Source of the DNA: Scytalidium lignicola
Lineage: Eukaryota; Ascomycota; Leotiomycetes
Direction of reading: 5' to 3'
Assembly: GCA_002812745.2 (NCBI GenBank)
Contig: NCSJ02000413.1
Coordinates: 1 to 35,192 of the forward strand
Length of the DNA: 35,192 bases
Below the pieces are notes generated by a model, which did not search any database, was not told where the DNA came from, and saw nothing but the letters and a program-made list of their open reading frames with translations. This document shows, piece after piece, positions 10,691 through 21,921 of this stretch. A program made the translations under genes and the position numbers. Position 1 is the first letter of the stretch; every line of letters starts with the position of its first letter.

Positions 10691-11235
10691 GCCATTACAA
10701 TTAAGAACAAAATCCAGTGATATTTATATTTGGATGATTATGTGGAGCCCCCCAAGGCTATTAGCTGGTTGATTCCTTCATCCCGAAGCGCTCATTTTCG
10801 GGGGAAGGCACTCATAAAGCGGAGATAGACGCAGACTACACACCATTTCTTGGTAGAACTTGATATCATGTGCAATACTATGAATAGTATCAGAGCAAGG
10901 AGGATGCTATTCCTAGCTAAGATTAGGGAAGTCTAGCGTAGCAGAATTTCTCATTACCATAAATCAGAGTGGTGGCTGAACTATAGCCTCATATTGAGCG
11001 CTCTGATCCGTAACCACCCCGCAGAATACGGAGAGGAGCGCAAAGCGCTACCTATGTAGTTACAATAGTTACATATTAGGAAATGAGCTATGGTGGGTCC
11101 TTTATTGTAGGGTCTGGGTTGGGGGTGATAAACCCACCATGTCTCCCCAGGATTTAAGCAACTCCATATTCGTTTTGAATATTACAATCTTAGTCGATAC
11201 AGCAATAAACGCAACAATTATTACTTTTATTTACC

Positions 11236-12362
11236 ATGGTTAAACGGGTTCTTGTCGGTTATGGCATTGACGTAGATGCAGTGAGTGGATGGTATGTGGT
11301 GTTGTCTCAAGGATATATAATTACTTGCATGATCCACTGATGTTCTTCTAAATAGGATCAACACCTGCTCAGGTGCTCCTGCTGGTCCGACTGATGTATC
11401 TCGTGGTATATTTGGAGCAACAGTTGGTATCGACCGCCTCCTGAAACTTTGGGAGAAGTACAAAATCAAAACGACGTGGTTTGTACCTGCACATTCATTG
11501 GAATCCTTCCCAGCTCAACTTAGAAAAGTACGTGATGCTGGACACGAAATGTGAGTTCAGAATATTTACTCCTGGGTCTTCTTTCTACGCCAAAGAATTG
11601 TTTCAATCAGAATATAAATATAAACTAATATCATATCGTGGGGAACAGTGGGCTACATGGCTATTGTCATGAGTTTGTCGCAACTATGAATGAACAACAG
11701 CAGCGGGATGTTATGAAGAAGTCAATTGAAGTGTTGACTGCTTTTACTGGAAAGAAACCAAGAGGATGGACGGCACCTGCATGGGACACTTCTAAGGAGA
11801 CCATTCGAGTCTTGGAGGAATTTGGTATTGTAAGTTACCTCTCAAGCAATACAAAGTGCGGATTTTAACTGGATTCTGGCAGGAATATGACCATTCATTC
11901 ATGCACCATGATTGTCAATTATATTATGCACCCGACCTTACTGCCGAATACAAAGAAACGGACGTAAAACATGACGCGTCGACTTGGATGAAGCCTATGT
12001 CTCAGCTAAAATTAAGCAAAATTGTCGAAGTACCGGCTAACTGGCACTTGGATGACTGGCCACCGTTTGTGCCTCATTTTAAATCAGCTACAGCTCAAGG
12101 ATATGTGGACCCTGAAGTTATTGAAAAGATGTGGAAGAAGCAATTTGACTACTTCTATCGAGAATATGATACTTTTGTGTTCCCCATGACGATTCATCCA
12201 CAGGTTAGCGGGAAGCCACAGGTTATATTGATGCATGAGAATATCATTGAGTATATCAATTCACATGAGGGTGTAGAATGGGTAACAATGGAGCAAATGG
12301 TAGACGAGTTCAAGTCTGGACGATTACAGGGAGCGGTGGTTGAAGGAGGGGCTGAATTGTAG
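11236..12362 (+). CDS. NodB-fold (CE4) hydrolase, PuuE/HpPgdA/imidase-like
   Basis: Four exons (11236-11291, 11356-11550, 11649-11829, 11883-12362) give 303 aa with every junction in frame. This is the polysaccharide-deacetylase (CE4) fold in the variant that includes Helicobacter PgdA, PuuE-type allantoinases and bacterial cyclic-imide hydrolases. Metal and catalytic motifs are present: GIDVDA (Asp12, Asp14), HGYCHE (His87, His91), PRGWTAPAWD, WHLDDWPPF and MTIHPQVSG. No signal peptide or cell-wall domain is seen, so the protein is probably cytosolic. That favours a small-molecule amide, imide or ureide substrate over chitin. Length and the near-uninterrupted match to the bacterial-type family fit an old bacterial transfer followed by intron gain, which is inference. 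It lies between the P450 and the MFS carrier on the same strand. Confidence 0.9.
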
Positions 12363-13409
12363 TTATCTTGAGCTTTAGTAAATTTTACATTTCCAAATTG
12401 CTGATTTGACCTATTTTTCTGGTTATCAGATGGCATAAGACATAGTTCAGGGTCCGTCAATGTCACTACTGTATAAAGTGCACGGAGCATAAAGGACGGG
12501 ATAGTGAAACATGAATGAAAAATGGAATAATTATCTGGAGCTGTGGCTACAAGTGTTATCACAATGATGCAGACAACCAATAGTGAGATCGTCAAGATGA
12601 TGACCAAAGTACTATCAAGAAGATAAGTTATCATCTTCCGCTCATTGATAACTTGAGAACTGTAACGGTCAACATCAAATGGTGTCCATTCGTTGGCTGT
12701 GGACATGGTCCACTATTGATGTCCAGGCAACTCCCGCCGGAACTGAGCGCACACTAACGGAGCAAGACGCACATCACTCATGCTGTTACAACGCTGGATT
12801 CGCGGGGTATGGTCTATGAGTGGTGAATTGGGCACGATAAGGTGCCCTACAGCCATGTCAATGGCGGTCTGGAGGTCATGATATGATCCGCAAGATGCCC
12901 CTTTTCCACGGATCATAGCCCACCCTAACGGAGGAGTGCGCACTCAGCTCAGAACATATCTCGCTTGTAAGTTCTAATGAATATAAGCTGTATAAATCGT
13001 AGCAAACAGATAGCAACTACCGGCACTCGGATCTTTGCCATGTGTTGATAAAGCATTCCGGAACTGAGCGCAGACTGATCCTACGCCACCGGAGGAGGAC
13101 GTATTCTAGGCTGGCGGCGCAATCTGGGGAAGCTCGATCTCGAATCGCGAGAGCTAGATCGTAGCGATAGTAAATACCAATGCTATCGAATAATTCAATC
13201 TTTCATTCCATCACATCCGAAAAGCTAATCTAGTGATGAGAAATCGCCGGGTTTAATCTCAGAAAGAAGGCAAAGCGTCATCGTCTCACTTCTTGGCTGC
13301 AGGCTTTTAAGAAGAGGCTCGAAGAACCCCCTAGTTCACAACTCACAATCCAGGGAAAGCAAGCAAACATCGTCAGTCACATCAATTCGAGCGTAACAGT
13401 TTCTTCGCG
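12363..13409. promoter_or_regulatory. Upstream region of the MFS gene with a dispersed repeat
   Basis: A 1-kb gap with no convincing gene. It holds the 3' flank of the hydrolase gene and the promoter of the carrier gene. It contains three copies or part-copies of a GC-rich motif (see 12737-13102). Confidence 0.5.
12737..13102. repeat. Dispersed 35-45 bp repeat, two copies and a half copy
   Basis: CCGGAACTGAGCGCA occurs at 12737-12751 and again at 13058-13072. Each is followed within 20-30 bp by a related CGGAG-rich block (CTAACGGAGCAAGACGCA at about 12755; CACCGGAGGAGGACG at about 13088). A third right-half copy, CCTAACGGAGGAGTGCGCA, lies at about 12924-12942. All copies point the same way, upstream of the MFS start at 13410. 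They could be binding sites for a regulator or the relics of a small mobile element. Confidence 0.55.
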
Positions 13410-15148
13410 ATGGTTCGCTACTACGAGAAGGCTGTGAAGCTACCCTTCCTGCCTGAACTCCGTTTGAATTCTCCGTATTGGCAAAAGTGAGTGTCTTCTC
13501 ATTCCATTGATCGAAACAACCTCAATGAGTATAAAACTGATGAGAGTAAACAAATAGTGTGCTGATGGGCATCCTTGTCGGGCTCACTGCCGGACTCTAC
13601 GTGGCTCTCAACCTCCTCGGTGCTGGAGGTGGTAAACCCAACTCAGCTCAGACTGTCCAGGTCGTAAATGCAACACTATGTGCAGTTTGGTTCTTCTCCG
13701 CATCATTTGGTGGAAGTGTGTTGAATAGTATTGGGCCTGCCATTACAGCCTGTCTTGGAGTGTTGGGATACATCATCTATGTCGGTAGTCTTATGTACTT
13801 CGATCACGTCGGCAAAGAGGGGTTTCCTATTTTTGCTGGTGTCGCCATTGGTTTATCTGCGGGCTTGATTTTTGTCACTATGGGGTACATTGCCATGTCC
13901 TATTCAGAGGAACAAGATCGTGGAGCATACATTACAATGTCAATCAACCTCCAGGCTACCGGTTCAGTCATTGGTGGTATCATCCCATTAATTATCAATA
14001 GAAGTTCGGTAGGTGACTTAGAGACATCTCTTATGCAAGCCTAGACTTACTTCTCGAATAGACAGAATCCACCGGTGTTCCTCCAGCTGTTTATATCGTC
14101 TTCATGGTTATGATGGGTGTTGGCGCATGTGCGGCCTTTCTCCTGATGCCACCATCTAGGGTGATGCGAGACGACGGTACCCAGGTTGCGACAATCCAAG
14201 CTCGTGGTTTTATGGAGGAACTGAAATCCAATCTCGAAATATTCCGGGACTGGAAACTTCTCATAATGGTAAGTTTCATACCTCATGAATAGGATTGGTT
14301 TTTTGTTAAAGCTAACATAAATCTAAGATACCTGCCTTTCTCCCAGCCGAATGTTTCCTAGTCTATGGAGGATCCGTCAACGCATTTCGAAACAACTTGC
14401 GAACAAGAAGCTTGCTCTCATTCATCGCCGTCGTCCTACAAATCCCTTGCGGTATCGGACTACAAATGATCTTGGATAACAAGAAATGGAAGCGTCGTAA
14501 TCGTGCTTTCATCGGTCTCGTGATTGTAGGAATCCCGCTTATGGGTGCTTGGATTTGGGAGATTATCCGCGTGAGGAACTATGACCGTTCAAATCCTCCA
14601 TCTCCTGGGCTTGACTGGAATGATGCTACCTTTGGACCAATATTTGTTCTATTCATGTTGAACTGGGTTTCAAGCTCTCTTTGGCAATACATTATTCTGT
14701 ATTTCCTCGGGACACTAACAAATTCGCCTCGCAAATCCGCAAACTACGCTGTAAGTGACACTAAAATATATTATGGACCATTTTGAACAAATACAATCTA
14801 ACATTTCTCAAGGGTGTCTTCCGTGGATTCTTGGGAGCTGGAGAGGCCATCCGTTTCGGAGTTGACTCAATTTCGGTTCCTTATGTCAAGGAAGCAGGCG
14901 TTATTTTCTGCTTCTACGCAACCGGAGTTTTAGTATTTGCGTACCTTGCCGCTTTCCATATTCAGGAGACCGAGTATTTTACAGGTGAAGAGGGCGTTGT
15001 GGTACCGAAGCACATCCTTGAAGAGCACGCTCGCGAGATGCAAGGAAAAGAAGAAGGTATTGTGGCTTCATCAATTACCGACGACGAAAAGAGTCCTGCT
15101 GCAAAAGAAAAGGCCGAAGAAGCTTCAAAGGAAGCCTCAGAAGTGTAA
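13410..15148 (+). CDS. UNC-93-like (DUF895) major facilitator transporter
   Basis: Five exons (13410-13486, 13558-14008, 14062-14268, 14328-14750, 14813-15148) splice in frame to 497 aa, full length for fungal UNC-93-like MFS proteins of the plasma or internal membrane. It starts VRYYEKAVKLPFLPELRLNS, a typical polar N terminus. Many hydrophobic segments follow, including VLMGILVGLTAGLYVALNLL, FAGVAIGLSAGLIFVTMGYI, LLSFIAVVLQIPCGIGLQMI and FGPIFVLFMLNWVSSSLW. It ends in a Lys/Glu-rich cytosolic tail. NLQATGSVIGGIIPL and YGGSVNAFRNN are in-family patterns. Substrates of the fungal members are not known; some lie in biosynthetic clusters. It ends 245 bp from the convergent regulator gene and follows the hydrolase on the same strand, which suggests it moves that enzyme's substrate or product. 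Confidence 0.92.
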
Positions 15149-15393
15149 TGATTAGGGGGATTATAAAGTCCCTATAATGGGTCTTTCGTAGACTAAGTGG
15201 CACGTGAATAGTTGAATCAATATTTAGTTCAATTTAGTTTATGATATTCAAATATACTAAGGTTCTCGCTCTGTTAAGAATGATTTTTAGTTATGTCAAG
15301 CTTCCATATACAACACCTAAAGACCCTTACAAAAAATAACATGGTACTACGAAACACCTAGATTACAGGTAATAATGTGGCACATATTCCGAC

Positions 15394-17380
15394 TCAAATG
15401 ATCCCAAAGTCAAATTCCATCTGCCAATCTGCGGGAATAGTAAATGGAAGTCTCGTTACTTCCTCCGTATTAAACACATCATGAGGGAATAGAGTATGAA
15501 AGTCCATCATATCATCAAGCTGAAGTAGCGACTCCATTGTATTATCGCTATGATCCATCAGTGATGCACTGGGTGTAAGCTCGTTTGAGACGTTTTTCGC
15601 CTTATTATTCAATGCAAAGTCGATATACTTCCGTTTAACCGGTGCCATAAGTCTTTCAAACTCTTCTAAGCAGCGTGATGCAGCAGGCCACCGCTCAGCA
15701 ATAGTTGCGAAGAACCTCGAGAAAGCCGAGATGAAGTCTTCGATCTCTGCGACAGAGTATTTAAGACAGATTAGTTCTTTACATCGTTCCAGGGCCTGGA
15801 GAAATACCACCGCAGAGGAAAACGAGTGGTAGCACGGATGAAACACATATTTGCTATTACCAAAGGCAAGATTAGACCGCTTCCAATAACCCTTTGCAAC
15901 ATCAACTCCTCCAACGAATGCTTTCATGAGATTTTCGCAGGTGGGTTCCTTCACTCTTGGTGAAGGTCGAAATAATGTAACAATAATATAGTCGCGGGCG
16001 ATACTTGAATACAGACGCATTTCGTCTGATGAAGGATCATTGTCCTTCAGCGATAACGACCAATGCACCTCGTCGCGCCAGTTGTCGATTGCCGATTCCA
16101 TTCTCTTCATCCAAGTATCTAGTGAGTAGTTGTCTCTTTCTGAAAGCTCGCCATTATGGAACAATACGGACACAATCTCTGCTTCAATCTGACGGAATTT
16201 CCATATCCTCGTAGAAGGGAACTTCGTTACCTGCCCATTCAGATCAATTCCCGCCGAGGAAATAGCGCTATCTTCAATCTCAGACGGAAACGGTACGTTG
16301 ATGTGCTTGCTCAAGAAACTTGTAGGTCTAAGCAAGGCGCCCGATGTGGCAATCTCCATCTCATAGGCGCACCAGAAAACGCGACGCCGGATATCAATCG
16401 TGAGAGAATCCGCCATCAGATCTCGGGGCGTCTCCTGGTGGAATCCCAGGTCTATACACATCTGCGTTGTAAACCCTGAAATAAACCAGACGTTTGCGAT
16501 ACTAGGATTGAGAAATATGTATTCGCACAGAAGCAGCAGTGCTTGAAGTCCTTGCAAATCATTAGTGCATACATTTTGAATATGCTGCATTGCATTTTTG
16601 AATAGTCCAATTGCTATAGAGTTGGCACGAGGCTGTTGGGTCCGGGCTGAAGTAGTCAAAGAGATTGCCATGATAAGACTGACCACGTAGATCTCGTATG
16701 GAGTTGCCAGAGCTCCAGGTTCCAGGCTGTGGATCGGATGGTGAAATACAGAATTGAAGTACCTCACGATGTCGGGTGAGTAGAAGATAGGATTCTGGGG
16801 AGTCACTCTTTTCATGTAATTCTCAAACAGGAAATCAGCTACCGAGGTGGGGATACATGATAATTGTGTAGCACCTGAACCTGAATCTAATACAGTACTT
16901 GGATGCTCCTCGCTGAAGTTGATGGCGGCAGATGATGAGGTTGAGGGCAATCTGGTTCCAGCAATCGCGCATCGCACTATAGGAATTGACGCCGTAAGAC
17001 CTGAGAAAGAGGGAGTGAACTCTTTGATCGCGCGGTCAATCAATGTGCTGGAAGCGATTGCAGATGGCAGCCCAGCATTGATATTAACAGCTGATATCTT
17101 ATGGACCTTTAGCCTTTCGACATTTGCTAGTTCATCTTCCAGAAATTGCACAATAGACCTTGGTGCTGTCCCTTGTTTTGAGGCATTGAGGGCAACACAG
17201 GCTACTCCAGCTTCGGAGCATTTGGAGCAGCGAGGGCCAGCGGCATCACACTACACTGCATTCTCAGCACCCTGTACTCTCTATATATATGAACAATGCG
17301 ATAATTACCACAATCTTTCTCATACGGCATCGTGCGCAAGCCACTACTCTGCGTCGAACTCGAGTTCTGGGCACTGACAT
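15394..17380 (-). CDS. Zn2Cys6 transcription factor with fungal-specific middle domain
   Basis: Two exons: 17380-17309 and 17250-15394, intron 17251-17308 (58 nt), 642 aa. The intron splits the zinc cluster. CARCRMRKIV is in exon 1 and CDAAGPRCSKCSEAGVAC in exon 2, giving the exact C-x2-C-x6-C-x6-C-x2-C-x6-C pattern near residues 15-42. A linker (FLEDELANVERLK, possibly the dimerising coiled coil) follows. Then comes the fungal-specific middle homology region, with CIDLGFHQE, RRRVFWCAYEMEIATSGALL and TLFRPSPR. The C terminus is acidic. Reading only the long exon would miss the DNA-binding domain. It is divergent from a second Zn2Cys6 gene (18107) and convergent with the MFS gene, so a local pathway-regulator role is likely but inferred. 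Confidence 0.92.
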
Positions 17381-18106
17381 GGTTGGTTATTGATCGCATC
17401 GTGACATGGGCAAAGCCCGTTCAGAATTCAACAGACAATGTTGAGAATCTTAGTTCAGAGCGGGGGGCTTGAGCTGCTTATAGGTAGCTATGTACTGTAG
17501 GCTAATAAAGTGCACTAATTTCTTAGACTCTGTTGACCGATTTAGGCATAAAGTCCCTAACTATCAAAAGTGGCTATAAGCCAAGACTATTTCAAGTCAT
17601 CTCCTCAACTGATGTTCCGGCACAACGCAAAAATTATAAAAGTGAAGAATAATGATTATATTAGACATATAAACTCTATAAAATGGCTTCGGGATTTTAC
17701 GCTGTTGAACACAATCCACGTTATTTCAGATATACTAAATTATCGTTAACGAGGTCGTAATTTCTACTACAAAGTGCTGCAAATAAAATGCCAGATAAAA
17801 GTTATAATAAACAACAGATATCCCGTAACAAAAGCCAGATAGACAACTGTAGCACAGTATTAATTGAAATGCACTATATTGAACACTCATTTAAAACAAC
17901 TTGTTCTGTAGACTTCTAAACGCCGCCTTTAATTTGGTAGTAATGATGATTGGCTAATGCAATGTCGCATCGGCTACTCTATGATTGGCCAGTTGCCACT
18001 ACTGATAGCAGTAACTTTCCTTATCTCGGAGTGTTATCAATGTTTGCTCTTGGTTTTTAATTTTATTTAAAGAAGGATAAATGAATCTTTACGCTTATAT
18101 CTTACA
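17381..18106. promoter_or_regulatory. Divergent promoter region of the two Zn2Cys6 genes
   Basis: 726 bp between the opposed start codons, AT-rich, without a gene. No inverted CGG pair was found by eye. Confidence 0.55.
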
Positions 18107-19664
18107 ATGGGCAGTTTGGCGGCGCATAGTCAGACGGCTCTAGATGAGCTTCTCAGCACATTGCCAGCATGTCGACGTTGCCGACTGAACAAACGACGAT
18201 GTGATACCGAAATCCCGTCATGTCACAACTGTGCGAAGGTCGGTGTTGAATGTATATTTTATGATCACATACGGAAAGAAGACATATCACGGTCGTGAGT
18301 AATTTTACAAGGATTACCTATCTTCCCAATTGATTGATCGCTGTCTGACAGTCTAGATACATTTCATCGCTAGTGCATGAATTACAACGAGAATATTCAC
18401 AGGGTGCTCAAAATGGAACCCTCCTGGGAACATCTCTCACAAATCATCGCATAGGTCCTGTTCCCGAATTGATACTGCCAAAAACCTCTCGATATATTGG
18501 TAGAGAAGCTTGCCTAGCTCAAAAACAGCCTTTAAACGGATTAATCGCAGTCCCCTCGGAAGGGCCACTGCCGACAGTAAAAGTTCCAATTCTCAATGTT
18601 CAACAAGGACTCATTATAACTCCAGAGATCCATCATTTCCTTCTAGAAGTGTACTTCACCAATATTAACTGTCTCTTTCCTTTTCTAGACAAGGCCAGTC
18701 CGCCCTTCATTCCAGCGCCGCAATTCTCAGTCAACTCAGACTCTTGGCAAGAGTTTGTGCTTCAACTTGTTTACTCAATTTCGTGCCATTGTGTGGATCA
18801 AGAGGGATACTATAAATTAGAGGATGAGTGCTATAAGCACGCGATCCAGCACCTAGATCGAGCAACAGCAGATACTAATGTCGAAGCTTTACAAGCAATC
18901 ACTCTTCTTGCTCTTCATAGCTTCTTCAAACCGCAGGAAGGTAACACAGGCCAACTTATTGGGTTTGCAGCTCGGCTTGCAATGGATATTGAACGCCATG
19001 GGAGTCAAGACCAACAAGCAATTATACAACTTAATTATAATTCTATTTACTGTATGGAAAATCAGTTCACTACGGCATTGGACCGACCAGGATTTCTCTC
19101 AGAGCCAGTAAGTTGTTAACAGAAAGTCATATTATATTTGTATTAACAATAAAATTTCTGAAGACAGAACCAATGCAGTTTGATATGACTCGTCCTGATG
19201 AGCTAATCTGCGCTCTCTACCGTATCCAGTTCCGGTTCAGGAACGCGGATCGAAATGCAGCAATCTTGCTCCAGCAGCACTTCTCAATCAATGACCCGGC
19301 CTGGATCTACATTGAAAAATCTCTGAATCCCAATATATTAGCTGGTGTTTATGAGACGTACCTGCTTATTGATCCCCTTCCCGCAACAGCATGCCGTTTA
19401 CTCTCGAGTTATACCCGACCTGGCTACGTACCCACATTTCTGACCCCTCAGTGGGCATACAAAGCTGTGATGATACTCTTTGGAGAAAATGCGAGACCGA
19501 CGCAATTATATGATGGATATTTTATAGAAGCATACAGTAATTGCACTCTAATTCTCGAAAGGTGTTCTCGGAATTGGCCAAGTTCGCAGGGATTGAGACG
19601 CATCATCCAGTCATGCTTAGAAAGGAGGAAAGATGAAAGTCGTGCAGTCGACCTTCAGCGTTAA
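18107..19664 (+). CDS. Zn2Cys6 transcription factor
   Basis: Three exons (18107-18294, 18357-19107, 19164-19664) give 479 aa, all in frame. The zinc cluster CRRCRLNKRRC, then DTEIPSCHNC, then AKVGVEC has the exact C-x2-C-x6-C-x6-C-x2-C-x6-C spacing, at residues of about 22-50. The middle homology region includes LLEVYFTNINCLFPFLD, ALQAITLLALHSFF and LIGFAARLAMDIERHG, as in fungal Zn2Cys6 activators. It is somewhat short after the middle domain, but no stop or frameshift is needed. The position of the last intron (19108-19163) is the least certain junction. It sits at the edge of the conserved gene block, head-to-head with the regulator at 17380. Confidence 0.88.
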
Positions 19665-19743
19665 CGTTGGATCGCTCGAGTTTGATTTTGGTCAGTAGTG
19701 GACAAAAAGGATCTACTAGCAAGTTTAACAGCAAAAAAGGCCC

Positions 19744-19760
19744 CGTCTATTTGGTATAAT
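19744..19760. repeat. 17-bp sequence repeated at 27604-27620
   Basis: CGTCTATTTGGTATAAT occurs at 19744-19760 and identically, same orientation, at 27604-27620. The flanks do not match. It may mark the end of a repeat family. Confidence 0.5.
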
Positions 19761-19958
19761 ACACCTAAGATCATCACCCTCCGGCCCTCATTATTAGTTA
19801 TACCAACTATATTCAAATTAGTCAGAAACACACCAGTATAGATGACTTACTGAGATATGTCGCAGGTAATTAGTGCGCTGGGAGGTTGGTAAAAACCTCA
19901 GTCTTGTTGTTAGATACATGGAGACAGTTGTCATGAGGCTTGTTGCTATAAAGAAGTT

Positions 19959-20740
19959 TCATCGTAGAAACATTCTAGAATAATGAGGGTCCTGAGCATT
20001 TGGTGTTCCTGTTGTAATCGAGGCTAGAGTCTCATAAAAATCTCCCACTGCATCTGAATCTTCTGATTCGCCATCTGGGTCAGGATTGTGGTCATCCATT
20101 TCGTCAGTGTATGTACCTAGCTGCATTGTGTCAACAATTTGAGGTCCTCAAACAGAAACAGGATATAATGTAGAACCTGAACTTCATCTCCTGCTTTCGA
20201 AGAAGTTGTTTCTGGGAAGTTCACATTATCCTCTGATTCTGCTCGATAGCACGTTGCGATGCTTGCGTCCTTTATGTACTGCCTAGATGTCTTTAGGCTC
20301 GTTTTCGTTATGCTATGTCAGATTTGATGATATTAAGAAAAAGTGGAAACTGAAATAGTACGACGGTATTCCAGTATTCACTCATTGTACTTCTACAGCT
20401 ATGGTAGGTCTATTCACCAGACCGTTGACAGTTTGAATTTGGACATGACTACCTATATGGCCGTAATTTGCCGGAATATTCAAGGTCTGGATCTCATTTT
20501 CATATAGTTCTAGGTAATTTGAACCAATATCATGAAGTACATTTCGTATTATGATACTCTGTTGCGCTCCTATGAGGCGGAAATTGACGTCATACTATTC
20601 TGATAACATCAGAATCAACAATGAAATAAACTTTAAAAATATTAGATAACTCACATAATACTCTCCATCTTTGATTAACGTGGAGAAAGGTATCGGTATG
20701 CATATTTGCAACGTGGGTAGACAGTGTAGTGTAGGACGAT
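19959..20740 (-). pseudogene. Decayed multi-exon gene of unrecognised family
   Basis: Reading the minus strand reveals several protein-like segments that no long frame captures. A segment with IPIPFSTLIKDGEYY ends at 20655. It joins across a 60-nt intron (20595-20654) in frame to YDVNFRLIGAQQSII, VLHDIGSNYLELYENE and TLNIPANYGHIGSHV, ending with IAVEVQ and a TGA at 20382. Further downstream come YIKDASIATCYRAESEDN, then MQLGTYTDEMDDHNPDPD and GDFYETLASITTGTPNAQ, ending at 19959. A frameshift separates the last two. The start is not visible. I do not recognise the family; the acidic C terminus resembles an intracellular protein. Continuity over a plausible intron argues that this was a real gene. 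Confidence 0.5.
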
Positions 20741-21261
20741 TTTAACAGAAGTTGCAAAAGTCAAGTTTAGCAGCTATATGTAAAAAGTTGTTAACTGTAT
20801 AAATTGAATATACGGATGTTACGAAACTAGTGTAAAGACTCACATTTCTCTCTATTCACTCCACTTTCTCCGGATTTTACCCAAATTCACTCCATGATAT
20901 AGTAGAACCAGTGAACATACCCCACCAAACCTTGGAATTTGTATTTATGCATTAACNTTAATTAAAGTTAGGGTATAGTCAAAATATACAAATTAACTAA
21001 AGAACGTAGTATTAGCAAAATGAATTAGTTGAATTGATTTCATTATTTTGCCTTTTCGTATAATATTAAATTACATAAAAGCACGAGGTGGTGTAATGTT
21101 TGAAGTGTAAGCTTACTTGATACTAGCAAAAATCCATGTCGTTCAATAAGTAAACTGCATGTGGATTCAAGTGTAGCCAGTTTCTACTCTGGTCTAACCC
21201 CTAATTTGTATAGCCACTCCGCTATCCTGTTGAGCCCATAAGTCCTTCTGTTCGTCAAGTT
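20741..21261. other. Gene-free AT-rich gap
   Basis: AT-rich, no gene seen. Contains an N at 20957, the only N in the window not next to a homopolymer of four or more. Confidence 0.5.
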
Positions 21262-21921
21262 TCAAATAAGGGGATGACATACATCTTCTTCCCACACCAT
21301 ACCTGGGCCATATTCTTGAATCCATTTATTCTTCAGATCAGTGATGCCTTTCGGGGTGAGATTCTCCTTCAGTGGTGGGCCCATCATTAACATTCCGTCG
21401 AACCAAAGGGTGAGTTGTCCGTCCACCTTAAGTTTCTTCTGTCGGTAGGCTTTGAGAAAAGCCTTGCGATTTATCAATTTTGTTTCATTGATCTCTTTGG
21501 GATCGATGGATTTGATCATACGCATGCGCCACTTCACGTCCTCATCTAGATCCTGGGGCTAGGTCGGATCAATGCTATGTTGTATGTCGGCTGTGTACAG
21601 TACATTCGTTCGTTCCCGGAATAAAGAGTTTTACGGTGGCTCTGTTGGTGATGACTTGATGTAGTCTTCCAGAATCTTCTTGGGAACTTCGACATTTATG
21701 CCGTCACCAATCTGCTTTTGATACTGCTCTATATTTTTCTGACGTTCCCTATTAACCTAAGAAAGTTATTCGGAAGGCTGGATCGGATGTAGAATAACAT
21801 ACATCTTATAGTTGCGTGAGAAAATAGCATGCTCGACATTGTGCTTGGGATATTTCTTGAACAGCTCCTCGATAATCATTTGCGACTTGGGTTCTGTAGC
21901 CTTTTGCTCCCGTTTGGCCAT
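21262..21921 (-). pseudogene. Unrecognised gene with two in-frame stops
   Basis: Two exons on the minus strand, 21921-21803 and 21748-21262, with a 54-nt intron (21749-21802). They form one 201-codon frame starting MAKREQKATEPKSQMIIEE and ending WIQEYGPGMVWEEDVCHP. The protein is highly charged, without membrane segments. Features include FKKYPKHNVEHAIFSRNY, VPKKILEDYIKSSP, KLINRKAFLKAYRQKKLK and LTLWFDGMLMMGPPLKE. Stops at 21631-21633 (TAA) and 21559-21561 (TAG) interrupt an otherwise continuous sequence. The TAG before CAG could be a former CAG, fitting C-to-T decay. I do not recognise the family. The acceptor was chosen because only that AG restores the frame. Confidence 0.6.

Larger units (their letters stand above)
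9757..11235. other. Intergenic stretch with a possible coding relic
   Basis: No intact gene. It contains the hairpin at 10308-10339 and a weak minus-strand coding relic at 10445-10690. The last few hundred bases must hold the promoter of the hydrolase gene starting at 11236. Confidence 0.45.

Noticed and set aside
12194..12706. 170-codon minus-strand frame with one strong hydrophobic helix, overlapping the hydrolase 3' end
   Set aside because: Its C-terminal third is antisense to the well-supported hydrolase exon and the rest shows no family motif. The upstream part (12363-12706) could be a tiny membrane protein, but nothing supports it.
16847..17377. 176-codon plus-strand frame
   Set aside because: Antisense to the zinc-cluster region of the 15394-17380 regulator.
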